From Puniceicoccales bacterium (lineage in GTDB: Bacteria > Verrucomicrobiota > Verrucomicrobiia > Opitutales > UBA9783): a DNA stretch of 40,084 nucleotides. Below the pieces are notes generated by a model, which was given only the letters and a program-made list of their open reading frames with translations, was not told the DNA's origin and made no database searches. Position numbers and translations under genes: made by a program. The number at the start of each line of letters is the position of its first letter. Position 1 is the stretch's first letter. Below are positions 18,043 through 26,805 of this stretch, in pieces. The DNA is taken from contig JAIRMU010000017.1 in NCBI GenBank assembly GCA_031258545.1, forward strand, positions 1 to 40,084. The letters run 5' to 3'.

Positions 18043-20472
18043 TTAAGTAAGAGGATCTATCCCTTGATGCATATTTATTAGGTCGTACAATTGCTGCCAA
18101 CGTTCCATTTGCGATAATTGACCTTTTGCAAACAACTTATCAAAAATTGCTCCCTTTTGTTGTTGTAAAATCTGTATGTTAGATTCTATGGAATTTTCTA
18201 TCAGAGGTCGGTACACTTGCAATGGAAATTGCTGCCCCAAACGGTGCACACGCGCAATCGCCTGTTGTTCAATGGTCGGATTCCACCATGGATCCATTAA
18301 AAAAACGACCTGTGCCGAATGGAGTGTAATACCCGTTCCTCCAGCTTTTAAACTGATTAGAAATGCAGTTTGTTGCTCCCTCTGAAAACGTTCGATAAGT
18401 CCGCGTCTCTGCTGTACAATCGTGTCTCCCGTTAACAGAAGCGTACGCGGATAAAAAGATTTCACAAGGGGAATAATGCGTTCCAACAAACGTCTAAATT
18501 GACTGAAAATAATTATTTTTTGCCCATTTTTTACGCAAGTACCCAATTGTTGCCGCAACCACAGTAATTTTCCACTTTCGTTACAGGACATTTGCTCATG
18601 ATGGGGAAGCAAGCCCGGATCGCAACAAATTTGCCTTAGGCGTAAAAGTAAAATGAAAAGTTGCCCCCATTGCCCCTGTTTTAAATGAATGCCTTGACGT
18701 AACCACGTATCGTACAAAGCTTGCTGCCGAGTCGTCATGGGACAATAAACGACATGCTCTTCCTTTTTGGGTAAATTTTTTAAAACTTCCAATTTTGTTC
18801 GACGTAAAATGAAGGGTGCAACTTGTACCCTGAGCCGCGTACGTTCCGATTCGGATTGCATAAGATTTTGAAATTCCTTGTAATTTCCCAGTAACCCCGG
18901 CATCAAAAAATGAAAAATCGTCCATAAATCCACGAGACTATTTTCGACCGGTGTACCGGTTGTTGCCAATCTAAAACGCGATTTCAAGTTGAAACAAACG
19001 TGTGCGGTCTTCGATTTAGGATTTTTTATGTACTGTGCTTCATCCAAGACAATGCAGCGAAAGTTTATCGTTTTCAGCGCATTTGCGTGCAATCTCAATT
19101 GGGAATAGCTGGCAACGAAAATTGCATTCCCATTGGGGATAAAATTTGCAGGGGTTCTATGAGGCAACGCCTTCACAGGTAATTGCGGGAAAACACTTTC
19201 CTGTTCACTTTGCCACGCAGCAATCACGCTGGCGGGACATAGGATCAAATCCGGCAACAAATCCGTATTTTCGCTTCTTAACCATTGTATTAAACTTAAA
19301 ATTTGGCGTGTCTTCCCCAATCCCATTTCATCCGCCAACAAAGGATGACAATGCAAATCCAGTAACTGTTTTAGCCAAACAACACCCTCTTTCTGATAAT
19401 TTCTCAGCGGGATTTTTAAGGTAAAATGCAAATTTGTTGGCCTATGGGTTAGTTTTTCTAGCCATTGTTTTGCCTGTTCCCCCAAGTGCGTCGTATTGAA
19501 GGATGAGAGCAATAAATAAGCGGGCAACTTTTGGTCAAGACGGTTTTTCCAATCGTTTAAACGCTGCATCCAACGGATATCCGCAGGGTTCCAACGAAGC
19601 AATCCATGTTTTTCCGACCAACAGAGATTATGCTTCGTGGATGAAAAATTTTTAAAGATTTCGTCGCCTAGCAATGTTGTTTCCACAAAAAAATGCTGTT
19701 GTAGGCCATTGGCCGCATTCGTGTTCAAAACCACCTGCACCTGCTTTACACCTTCCTCCAATTTCCGTACGCATTCGGGAATTTCCACAAAGTACTTGCG
19801 CGACAATCGTGGTATCTCGTTTTTGACAAAATCTGCCCATGCCTCCCGATCGTTGCTTTGAAAATGTGCGTTCACCCAGTGAAATCCATATTTTTGAACG
19901 GTGTGCAGCAAAGATAGGAGATGTTCTCGCTCATTGAGTTTCAAATGTTTTTCCAAAGAGATGAGCTTAACGAGTTTGTTCTGTCGTCGAAAATGCACCT
20001 CAAAGGCTAAATTTTGGTTACATTTAAAGAATTTCAAATTTCCCAAAGGGCCAGCAGGCTTTGTTAGATCAGAATTGGCCTTTGCCGGCGCATGAGGAAG
20101 TTGCGGGTGCTTGCTTTCAACTTCCATGGGTGTACACAATTCGAACAGATGTTCTTCGATCAGCTTTTCCAAGATTAGAAAACCAGCCGCCAAAAAGGCT
20201 TTTCCCATAGGGACATTATGTTGTGAAATTTGCAAAGTTATCTGGCCATTTGCATTTAGATCACCCGTCGAATAATAATTTTCGTTATTTAATCGACCGT
20301 GTACCAAAATAAAATTTTCCTCCAGGGTAATGGATTGGACTCCATGACTCAGAAGTTGTACCCCTTGCCTATAATCCGAATGCGAGAAACAGGTATTCCA
20401 CCAACTTTTTCTGTAAGCCTCGAACCAAACTTTTAAAGAAGCCTGCGTGTATTTTTTTTCAATAGGTAACAC
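18043..20472 (-). CDS. SNF2-family DEAD/H helicase
   Basis: An 809-residue Swi2/Snf2 ATPase. The C-terminal 460 residues hold the helicase motifs in order: LLADEMGLGKTRQILSLIQW (Walker A), LDEAQYIKNPKSKTAH (DEAQ Walker B), TTGTPVENSLVDLWTIFHFL, then in the second RecA lobe FSQFRRLLERI, SLKAGGTGITLHSAQVVFLM and IEQQAIARVHRLGQQ. The N-terminal 330 residues have no motif I recognise. Bacterial SNF2 proteins of this type translocate on DNA or remodel nucleoprotein complexes; the partner is unknown. The ATG at 20472 overlaps the glmM stop by 14 bp, so the genes are coupled. Confidence 0.9.
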   Translation of the reverse strand: MLPIEKKYTQASLKVWFEAYRKSWWNTCFSHSDYRQGVQLLSHGVQSITLEENFILVHGRLNNENYYSTGDLNANGQITLQISQHNVPMGKAFLAAGFLILEKLIEEHLFELCTPMEVESKHPQLPHAPAKANSDLTKPAGPLGNLKFFKCNQNLAFEVHFRRQNKLVKLISLEKHLKLNEREHLLSLLHTVQKYGFHWVNAHFQSNDREAWADFVKNEIPRLSRKYFVEIPECVRKLEEGVKQVQVVLNTNAANGLQQHFFVETTLLGDEIFKNFSSTKHNLCWSEKHGLLRWNPADIRWMQRLNDWKNRLDQKLPAYLLLSSFNTTHLGEQAKQWLEKLTHRPTNLHFTLKIPLRNYQKEGVVWLKQLLDLHCHPLLADEMGLGKTRQILSLIQWLRSENTDLLPDLILCPASVIAAWQSEQESVFPQLPVKALPHRTPANFIPNGNAIFVASYSQLRLHANALKTINFRCIVLDEAQYIKNPKSKTAHVCFNLKSRFRLATTGTPVENSLVDLWTIFHFLMPGLLGNYKEFQNLMQSESERTRLRVQVAPFILRRTKLEVLKNLPKKEEHVVYCPMTTRQQALYDTWLRQGIHLKQGQWGQLFILLLRLRQICCDPGLLPHHEQMSCNESGKLLWLRQQLGTCVKNGQKIIIFSQFRRLLERIIPLVKSFYPRTLLLTGDTIVQQRRGLIERFQREQQTAFLISLKAGGTGITLHSAQVVFLMDPWWNPTIEQQAIARVHRLGQQFPLQVYRPLIENSIESNIQILQQQKGAIFDKLFAKGQLSQMERWQQLYDLINMHQGIDPLT

Positions 20473-21817
20473 ATTGATTCACCATAATTTTATAACGTTC
20501 AAAATCTAATCGAGCTTCATGCATCCATTGGGCCAAAATTTGTGTACACAAAGCATCTGTTGCCGCTTCCACCAAGAAACGCAATTTATTTTCTGTCCCC
20601 GAATAACGCATGTACATTCTATTCGCATCCCGATGGTGATTCTTTTCAAAAAGCTTTGCGCATTGCAGTTGCGTTATGGGGATTTTTGACGCAACGCCCA
20701 ACGCGCCTTCGGCTTTCGGAAATAGAGTAATTATCTTTCTGCGTTCTACCAAAGGTTGTTCCAGCGCCATGTGCATCAATTCAATGGCAATCCGAAGACC
20801 ATCGCCCGTCTTCGCAATGTCGCGTAAAATAACGTGCCCGGAACTTTCTCCCCCCACATTTGCATCGTGCGCCACCATCCCATAATAGACTTCTCGGTCG
20901 CCCACCTCCGTCCTAATTGTTCGAATACCAAAGTTTTTTAAAGTCCAGTCCAAACCCGAATTACTCTGTTCCGTAACAACCAATTTATTGCGATTTAATT
21001 GTCTCTTTTTGAATTTGTCTAAGGCTATGATCCCCAAAACTTCATCACCATCGAGCCGATTCCCAAGTTCATCAAATAGGACAACTCGATCTCCATCTCC
21101 ATCGTGTGCCATGCCCAACCATGCACCGCTTTCCTGCATCTTTTTCGTAATACCTTCGCAGCATTCACTCCCACAGCGAAGATTGATGTTCTCTCCCGTA
21201 GGTTCATCGCCCATGGCAATAAGCTCAAGTCCCAAGGATTTAAGTATCGGTAAACTGGTAAAGACGGTGGCTCCGTTGGCCGTATCCAAAACAATTTTTC
21301 TACCTCCAAAATTCAGGTAATCGTAATCCGACAAGGTGTGTTCGATGTAATAATCGCTTCCGTTGATTTCGTGGATGTGTGGTGAGGTTGATGGAGAGGT
21401 ACCCCATTGTGGATTCATCCATGATTCAATGCAAGCTTCCTCTTCTTTTCGCAATTTGTATCCACCTTGGTGAAACAATTTAAGACCATTATCCGTAGAG
21501 GGATTGTGAGACGCCGTGATGGCGACGCCCAATGAAAAACCCTCGCGCTCAACAAAATGTGCAACGGCGGGTGTGGGTGTTATGTTCAGGAAGGTGACAT
21601 GTCCCATGCCTTCGCCTAAAAAACCCTGCGCGAAAGCATGCGCCAACGCACATCCGGAAGCACGAGTATCCCATCCAATGGCAACCTTTAGATCCAAATT
21701 ATTTGCCTTTAACCAAGCACAGCATGCTTGCCCTATGCCGTTGAAGGCTTCTGCGGTAATGGGCCACTCTCCAACTTTTCCGCGAATACCATCCGTACCA
21801 AAATGAATGCTATGCAT
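20459..21817 (-). CDS. glmM: Phosphoglucosamine mutase
   Basis: GlmM converts glucosamine-6-phosphate to glucosamine-1-phosphate, feeding UDP-GlcNAc for peptidoglycan and lipopolysaccharide. Family motifs are SIHFGTDGIRGKVGEWP at the N terminus, AITASHNPSTDNGLKLF with the phosphorylated Ser (about residue 100), the metal-binding DGDGDR (AHDGDGDRVVLFDE), the sugar-binding GGESSGHV and the C-terminal phosphate-binding MRYSGTENKLRF. I place the start at ATG 21817, eight bases inside the end of accA; a GTG at 21832 would add five residues. From 21817 the protein is 452 residues, normal for the family. GlmM normally requires phosphorylation of the Ser to be active. Confidence 0.93.
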   Translation of the reverse strand: MHSIHFGTDGIRGKVGEWPITAEAFNGIGQACCAWLKANNLDLKVAIGWDTRASGCALAHAFAQGFLGEGMGHVTFLNITPTPAVAHFVEREGFSLGVAITASHNPSTDNGLKLFHQGGYKLRKEEEACIESWMNPQWGTSPSTSPHIHEINGSDYYIEHTLSDYDYLNFGGRKIVLDTANGATVFTSLPILKSLGLELIAMGDEPTGENINLRCGSECCEGITKKMQESGAWLGMAHDGDGDRVVLFDELGNRLDGDEVLGIIALDKFKKRQLNRNKLVVTEQSNSGLDWTLKNFGIRTIRTEVGDREVYYGMVAHDANVGGESSGHVILRDIAKTGDGLRIAIELMHMALEQPLVERRKIITLFPKAEGALGVASKIPITQLQCAKLFEKNHHRDANRMYMRYSGTENKLRFLVEAATDALCTQILAQWMHEARLDFERYKIMVNQCVTY

Positions 21818-22781
21818 GTTCTTCAAACACACCCATGGATCTAAATTTGCGATACCTTTTTGCCAATAAATCTTTTTCCGATTCCCGCAAAAGCTCTGTC
21901 AAATGAGCTTTCAATGCACATCGAACGTTTTCCATGCACGATGCAGGATCTGCGTGTGCACCTCCCAAGGGTTCGGGAATAATGGCATCCACCACGTTGA
22001 AATTTTTTAAATGGTTGGCAGACAATTTAAGTGCATTGGCCGCCTCCGGAGCCTTGGAACGATCTTTCCATAGGATGGCGGCGCATCCCTCCGGGGAAAT
22101 GACGGAATAATAAGCATTTTCAAGTATTAAAACGCGATCAACAACGCCAATACCTAGGGCTCCTCCCGATCCACCTTCTCCCAAAACGATGGCTATGCTT
22201 GGGACTTGCAGCGTGCTCATTTCGCGCAAATTAACGGCAATGGCCTCGGCCACATGCCGTTCCTCGGCACCGATACCCGGATACGCTCCAGGCGTGTCAA
22301 TCCACGCAATAATGGGCATCTTGAATTTTTCTGCCAGTCGCATAAGTCTCAGCGCTTTTCGATAACCTTCGGGATTGGGCGATCCAAAACAGCGTTTAAT
22401 ATTTTCCTTCAAAGAGCGTCCCTTCTGTTGAGCGATGACCATAACCGGCTTCTTTTCAAAAAATGCAGGTCCTCCTATCAATGCCTGATCATCTCCAAAA
22501 CAGCGATCACCGTGCAATTCCTGAAAATTTTCGAACAATGCCTGAATGTAATCTAATGCATAGGGACGTTGCGGATGTCGTGCTATCTTTATTTTTTGCC
22601 AGGAAGTAAGGTTTTTGTAAATCTGTTCCTGCGTCTCTTTAATTTTAATTTCAATGGCATGAATTTCATCACCCATCTGCACTTGGTTTTCGTCGGACAA
22701 ACGTTTCAATTGATCCAACTGCTCACTCAACGCCAGCAAAGGTTTTTCAAAATCGAGCGTGTACTTAACGGACGTTTCCAT
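21810..22781 (-). CDS. accA: Acetyl-CoA carboxylase carboxyltransferase subunit alpha
   Basis: AccA, with AccD, transfers the carboxyl group from biotin to acetyl-CoA, the first committed step of fatty acid synthesis. The 323-residue length is standard. The N-terminal coiled region (about 1-60) precedes conserved segments HPQRPYALDYIQALFENF, DDQALIGGPAFF, GYRKALRLM, DTPGAYPGIGAEERH, LGEGGSGGALGI and YYSVISPEGCAAILWKD. The last resemble the crotonase-like CoA-binding core. It opens the accA-glmM-SNF2 gene group, and its stop overlaps the start of glmM. No promoter is certain in the 372-bp upstream gap. Confidence 0.95.
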   Translation of the reverse strand: METSVKYTLDFEKPLLALSEQLDQLKRLSDENQVQMGDEIHAIEIKIKETQEQIYKNLTSWQKIKIARHPQRPYALDYIQALFENFQELHGDRCFGDDQALIGGPAFFEKKPVMVIAQQKGRSLKENIKRCFGSPNPEGYRKALRLMRLAEKFKMPIIAWIDTPGAYPGIGAEERHVAEAIAVNLREMSTLQVPSIAIVLGEGGSGGALGIGVVDRVLILENAYYSVISPEGCAAILWKDRSKAPEAANALKLSANHLKNFNVVDAIIPEPLGGAHADPASCMENVRCALKAHLTELLRESEKDLLAKRYRKFRSMGVFEEHA

Positions 22782-23154
22782 AATAAATTACGCATCGTAG
22801 TATCTTCAACGGTAAATTCAATGCTTTTATTTGTAAATATCCATTTCGCACGCCTATTTCCCTCTTCAAAGAGGTAAATTCTAAGATACCGCCTAGAATG
22901 GAGTATCCTTCGTAAAAACGTGAAACAATGGTTTAAAAAACAGGATATGAATCCTGGGGCACGTTTAAATGGCAGTTAATCAACTTTTATTTCGACGCTG
23001 TTACGCTGCATGTTGGTTATTATCCATACTCACCAACGTAAGAAGTTGAAAATACATACAGGTAAAGGTATCATTGGTAAACTTTTAAGACTTTCTTCAA
23101 TGTAGGAAAACGCCTTGTGTACCTAAATTGCAATACAAGGACATGAACGTGGGG
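22782..23154. other. Intergenic gap between prepilin-like gene and accA
   Basis: This 373-bp stretch should carry the accA promoter (minus strand), but no hexamer pair is convincing. A 6-bp inverted repeat, CCTTGT at about 23112 and ACAAGG about 16 bases later, lies just downstream of the prepilin stop without a following T run. I see no gene. Confidence 0.5.
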
Positions 23155-23703
23155 TCAATAATATCTATTTTCCGTACAGTCATTGTGTGCAGCTTCGGGC
23201 ACTCTGTAAATTAAGCAAGTTGAACCATGATAGTACATATGACCTTTGAAGTTATCCAAAGTAACCAACTTATTAAAATAAAGCTGTGCATCCTGTTTAT
23301 TGCCAATTCTAGCATCTACCGCAATACGTAGTATCGTCCCATCGTCTGCACGCACATTACCAGTAAGCCAATTTTCAAAGTCAAACGCAGCAGCACTTTT
23401 TCTCATAGGCCGGTATATAAACTGATTTCCGCTATATAAATGATTCTGTAAAAAGCGGCGAATATTTCCGGATGGAATTGCATTAGTGCCAACATCTGCC
23501 GGCCATTCATTAAAAATTAGATAATAGGAACGAAAGGCTTTGATTAAACCCTCGAAATTACATACAAATTCATTGAATTTAAGATCCTGCATCGTTTTTT
23601 TAAAGCCGGGAATAGCGATAGTAGTAAGGATGGCCACAATGCATAAAGTCACCACAATTTCCACAAGCGTAAAACCGCACGATTGTTTATTCTCTAAATG
23701 CAT
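23155..23703 (-). CDS. Prepilin-like (type IV pilin / type II pseudopilin) protein
   Basis: The 182-residue protein has the class III signal: a short basic leader, then CGFTLVEIVVTLCIVAILTT, with cleavage expected between Gly and Phe and the conserved Glu at +5 of the mature form. The hydrophobic helix continues to about residue 35 and is followed by a globular domain of about 150 residues rich in aromatic residues. Four Cys residues could form disulfides (FVCNF, then STCLI and HNDCTENRYY at the C-terminal end). No pilin peptidase, secretin or ATPase gene lies nearby, so its machine is elsewhere. It could be a minor pilin or a pseudopilin; I cannot tell which. Confidence 0.75.
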   Translation of the reverse strand: MHLENKQSCGFTLVEIVVTLCIVAILTTIAIPGFKKTMQDLKFNEFVCNFEGLIKAFRSYYLIFNEWPADVGTNAIPSGNIRRFLQNHLYSGNQFIYRPMRKSAAAFDFENWLTGNVRADDGTILRIAVDARIGNKQDAQLYFNKLVTLDNFKGHMYYHGSTCLIYRVPEAAHNDCTENRYY

Positions 23704-23780
23704 GATTATATATTCTACATAAGCAATTTTACACTGTCAACATTTTGCTCGCATTCATACGTGAGCAGTCCCCACTTTAA

Positions 23781-26096
23781 TTATTTTTGAGATACCCAAA
23801 TGGCACACGAAAGAGGCGGTAAGGTCAGCATATTTTCTTGAGACCACGACGTCAGAGGTGGCCTTAACCCTTTTAGGCACAAACGTTCCGCATCGGCTAT
23901 TTGGACAAATTTATCCGCAGAAACGTTGTCTAAAAACCATTTAATAGGTGTTTCGTGAGGATTGATGGCAAACAAAATTTGGCGGTTGCCTTCCGAATGA
24001 TCCGCATTGTACAAAATAACCAGGGCGGAAGAAGTGTTTGCGTAAAAGTATTTAAAATAATCGGTCGATGGACGCTCTATTTTTAATAATTTACCGTAGG
24101 CGGATTGCCTCAATTCAATGAGCCCCTTCACATACGCATGCGTGCCGGAAAATTGCTCTAGGCGCAAGTAGTCCAATTGATTGCAATCTCCACGATTGTA
24201 GGTGTTGCGAATCCCCTTTTTTGATTTTAAAAAATCTTGACCTGCACCCATCATGGGAATCCCCAAAGATAGGTAAAGAATTGCAAACATACAATGTGTT
24301 CTGCGGCGATCTTGCATCGTAAAATTTTCACCGTTGCAATTGTTATTCTCCGTAACGCGATCTATCCAACAATGGTCATCGTGCGATTCGGTGTAGTTAA
24401 TCGATTGCTGAGCCGTTTCGCACAAAAAATCGGTCGAACCTTTTATAAAATATTTTAATCCATCCACATTGCCTTGCCCACGCACATACTGCGGTACAAA
24501 ATCGCGAAATCCGTCATTCCAGCAGGCGTACTCTGTCCCCTTTAGATCCAATGCCACATGACTTCTAAAACTCCAGGGTTCAGCTATTAAAATAATATCC
24601 GACTTTACCGCCTTCAGGCCTTGTGCAATTTCTTCCAATACGGAAACACCCAGCAATTCTGCCAAGTCAAAACGGAAACCATCTACGCCGTACGCGTTTA
24701 AAAAGTGCAGCAAACTGTCCAGAATTAGGCGCTTTGCCATGGGAGCTTCGGCACGAAAGTCGTTGCCACAACCGCTAAAATTGGAAAAGTTTTCTCCCGT
24801 TGAACGAAAATAATAGGCCTTGTCGATCTTTTGCAAACTGTTAAAAATACCCGCATGGTTGTAGACAACGTCTAAAATGACGGCTATGCCTTTCGCATGG
24901 CATACCTCTACGAGTTTTTTTAAATCCCGCACCTGAGATCCGCAGTCGCCTTGAGCATAAAAAGAGGAGGGTGCAAAATAATGAGCGGGCATGTATCCCC
25001 AATGATACTCCTTCCCATTTAAAGCGTCATATTCGTTGATGGGCAACAGTTCCAGCGCATTGCAGTGGAGCGAAGTCACATAGTTGTCCGTCAGCAGAAA
25101 TTTTGATAAGTCGTCAAAGCCACTTTTACCCGTTATATCGCGCACATGGCCCTCCAAAATGGTTAAGTCACGCATACGAGGCGTCCTAAAATTTCCGGCA
25201 TACGCCGTCAAAGGCATAATTATTCCGGGCCCCTGAGGGCCTACCAAAGCCTTGGCATAAGGGTCAACAACCTCTGTCTTATCCGGATTATAAATGAAAA
25301 ATTCATAATAACAATGGACATAATTGCCTGGTAAATTAACGGACCAAACACCGTCTTTGTCCACCTGCAAGGGGTACACGTTATCAATATTTTCCTGCTT
25401 ATTAAAAATATGAACTTCAACCTTCAAAACACGAGGAGCAAAGAGGGCAAAATAAGTACGCTCATCCTCTATCCAACAACCCAAAGTCTTATGCGAATAC
25501 AGCAGCAAAGCCCAAGGCAAAGTGTCAACACACATGGACTGATTCCCCAATTGCAACCAAGGTTTTTTTGAAAGATCGTAGCTGTGAGGACATTGAAATG
25601 TCACCCAATGCGCGCCCGTTTGTCGAAGATTAAGTTGCAAATTGATGCACCCACCGCTATCTTGAACGCGATTCGGACTATCCTCAAAAGGATTTATCCA
25701 TAGGTTGGATGCGTGTACAAATTTGAAGTGACTTACCTCATGGAAATGGGAGATGGGTATTTTTAATTCCAAAGCGCTCTTATCTTGCGTTAAAACCAGA
25801 GGCTGCGTACCTTGCCAAGACCAACGATTGAAGTCGCCGGCCACGTAAAAATTTCCGGGGAGTTTTTTTAACTTACGGGAAAGTTTTGAGCAAACCAAAC
25901 GAAAGCAGACAAAATTTTTATCTACGTAATACCCCGATACATCTGCAAATTTTACTTTAGAAAAATGCTTCAAAACAATGGGATCCCCCTCAAGGGTACC
26001 CACGGGCAGGTCTTGAAGACGCACATCTTCCCCAAAACATAAAACTCCCGAAGACGTTGTTTCCCAAAAGGCGTGCAACAATGTCGGAATTTCCAC
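23781..26096 (-). CDS. pulA: Pullulanase-type alpha-glucan debranching enzyme (GH13)
   Basis: The 771-residue protein hydrolyses alpha-1,6 branches of glycogen or pullulan. An N-terminal carbohydrate-binding-like segment (FYVAGDFNRWSWQG, about residues 83-96) and a second CBM48-like domain (about 205-290) precede the catalytic barrel. Motifs are YHWGYMPAHYFAPSSFY (about 365), VILDVVYNHAG (about 405), GFRFDLAELLG with the nucleophile Asp (about 470), LIAEPW with the acid/base Glu (about 505) and NYTESHDDHC with the third Asp (about 570). LGIPMMGAGQDFLKSKKG is typical of pullulanases. There is no N-terminal signal peptide. It begins 10 bp after the stop of a CesT-like secretion chaperone, a striking context. 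Confidence 0.9.
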   Translation of the reverse strand: MEIPTLLHAFWETTSSGVLCFGEDVRLQDLPVGTLEGDPIVLKHFSKVKFADVSGYYVDKNFVCFRLVCSKLSRKLKKLPGNFYVAGDFNRWSWQGTQPLVLTQDKSALELKIPISHFHEVSHFKFVHASNLWINPFEDSPNRVQDSGGCINLQLNLRQTGAHWVTFQCPHSYDLSKKPWLQLGNQSMCVDTLPWALLLYSHKTLGCWIEDERTYFALFAPRVLKVEVHIFNKQENIDNVYPLQVDKDGVWSVNLPGNYVHCYYEFFIYNPDKTEVVDPYAKALVGPQGPGIIMPLTAYAGNFRTPRMRDLTILEGHVRDITGKSGFDDLSKFLLTDNYVTSLHCNALELLPINEYDALNGKEYHWGYMPAHYFAPSSFYAQGDCGSQVRDLKKLVEVCHAKGIAVILDVVYNHAGIFNSLQKIDKAYYFRSTGENFSNFSGCGNDFRAEAPMAKRLILDSLLHFLNAYGVDGFRFDLAELLGVSVLEEIAQGLKAVKSDIILIAEPWSFRSHVALDLKGTEYACWNDGFRDFVPQYVRGQGNVDGLKYFIKGSTDFLCETAQQSINYTESHDDHCWIDRVTENNNCNGENFTMQDRRRTHCMFAILYLSLGIPMMGAGQDFLKSKKGIRNTYNRGDCNQLDYLRLEQFSGTHAYVKGLIELRQSAYGKLLKIERPSTDYFKYFYANTSSALVILYNADHSEGNRQILFAINPHETPIKWFLDNVSADKFVQIADAERLCLKGLRPPLTSWSQENMLTLPPLSCAIWVSQK

Positions 26097-26106
26097 CGCA
26101 ATTCCT

Positions 26107-26547
26107 CTATAATTCTGACAAAACCTCAGGCAATTCGCCGCGGTACATGTGGATCAAATGTTGCTGCCAAATCTCAAATTCTGCAATAAACGATTTAAAA
26201 ATGCTCTCAAACAACGGCATATCCATGTTTAAAGCGGGCACATGGTACCCCAATAGTATTTTTAAAGCGTCGGGCCGTTTTGACAACGTCATGCCATGCG
26301 TTAATTCCCAATCGCAGTTCGCTTTTAAAAAACAGTTGCAAGATTTTTCAAGATAATTCTCATTGACGTCTCCCAATTCCGTCAAAAATTCAACCTCCGA
26401 ACGTTCCCTATTAAAACGGATTTGCACATTTTGTTTATTATCTAGACACAATTCACATGCATTGTTGTCATCTAACGCCAACGGATGCAAGTTAATCGAC
26501 TCTCCAAATTTTCGAAGTACAGAAGCAAAGTTTTCAAACGTGTCCAT
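26107..26547 (-). CDS. CesT/Tir-type type III secretion chaperone-like protein
   Basis: The 146-residue acidic protein looks like a class I type III secretion chaperone. It has an N-terminal helix (MDTFENFASVLRKFGESI), then the typical LALDDNNACELCLDNKQNV and IRFNRERSEVEFLTELGDV beta pattern, an ELTHGMTLSKRPDAL segment, and a C-terminal helix. Size and composition fit the CesT family. Such chaperones bind a particular effector and are usually encoded directly upstream of it; here the downstream gene is pullulanase. I chose ATG 26547; an in-frame GTG at 26571 lies in the promoter spacer. A near-consensus promoter ends six bases before the ATG, so the message may be leaderless. Similarity is judged by eye. 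Confidence 0.62.
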   Translation of the reverse strand: MDTFENFASVLRKFGESINLHPLALDDNNACELCLDNKQNVQIRFNRERSEVEFLTELGDVNENYLEKSCNCFLKANCDWELTHGMTLSKRPDALKILLGYHVPALNMDMPLFESIFKSFIAEFEIWQQHLIHMYRGELPEVLSEL

Positions 26548-26553
26548 GGAACA

Positions 26554-26582
26554 TTTATACACCATTTTCACCCATCGTGCAA
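26554..26582 (-). promoter_or_regulatory. Promoter of the chaperone-pullulanase pair
   Basis: Minus-strand TTGCAC (26582-26577), a 17-base spacer and TATAAA (26559-26554) match the sigma-70 consensus well. The -10 ends six bases before the chaperone ATG, so transcription would begin at or next to the start codon. Confidence 0.65.
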
Positions 26583-26646
26583 GGTTAAAATGTGTCCACG
26601 TTAAACGTTTGCGGCCAACCCATATTCATTTACAAGACGTAATTGC

Positions 26647-26675
26647 TTGACTTCACTTACAAGAGAAATTTTACT
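26647..26675 (+). promoter_or_regulatory. Promoter of tRNA-Pro
   Basis: TTGACT (26647-26652), a 17-base spacer and TTTACT (26670-26675) precede the tRNA by 18 bases, in the expected position for initiation near 26682. Confidence 0.6.
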
Positions 26676-26693
26676 CATGAAAAGATTTTTAAA

Positions 26694-26770
26694 CGGGTCA
26701 TGGCGCAGCCTGGTAGCGCACTTGCATGGGGTGCAAGGGGTCGGGAGTTCGAATCTCCCTGACCCGACCA
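26694..26770 (+). tRNA. tRNA-Pro (anticodon GGG)
   Basis: The cloverleaf has the acceptor stem CGGGTCA paired with TGACCCG, discriminator A and an encoded CCA. The anticodon stem CTTGC/GCAAG encloses loop ATGGGGT, giving anticodon GGG (codon CCC). The T arm is GGGAG/CTCCC. The downstream DNA begins with a truncated glycosidase gene. Confidence 0.96.
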
Positions 26771-26805
26771 TGAGAATAGGCAGCTCACATAATCCATGAA
26801 AAAGT

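Noticed and set aside
22859-22875. CCTCT...AGAGG hairpin upstream of accA
   Set aside because: The 5-bp stem is too short to mean much.
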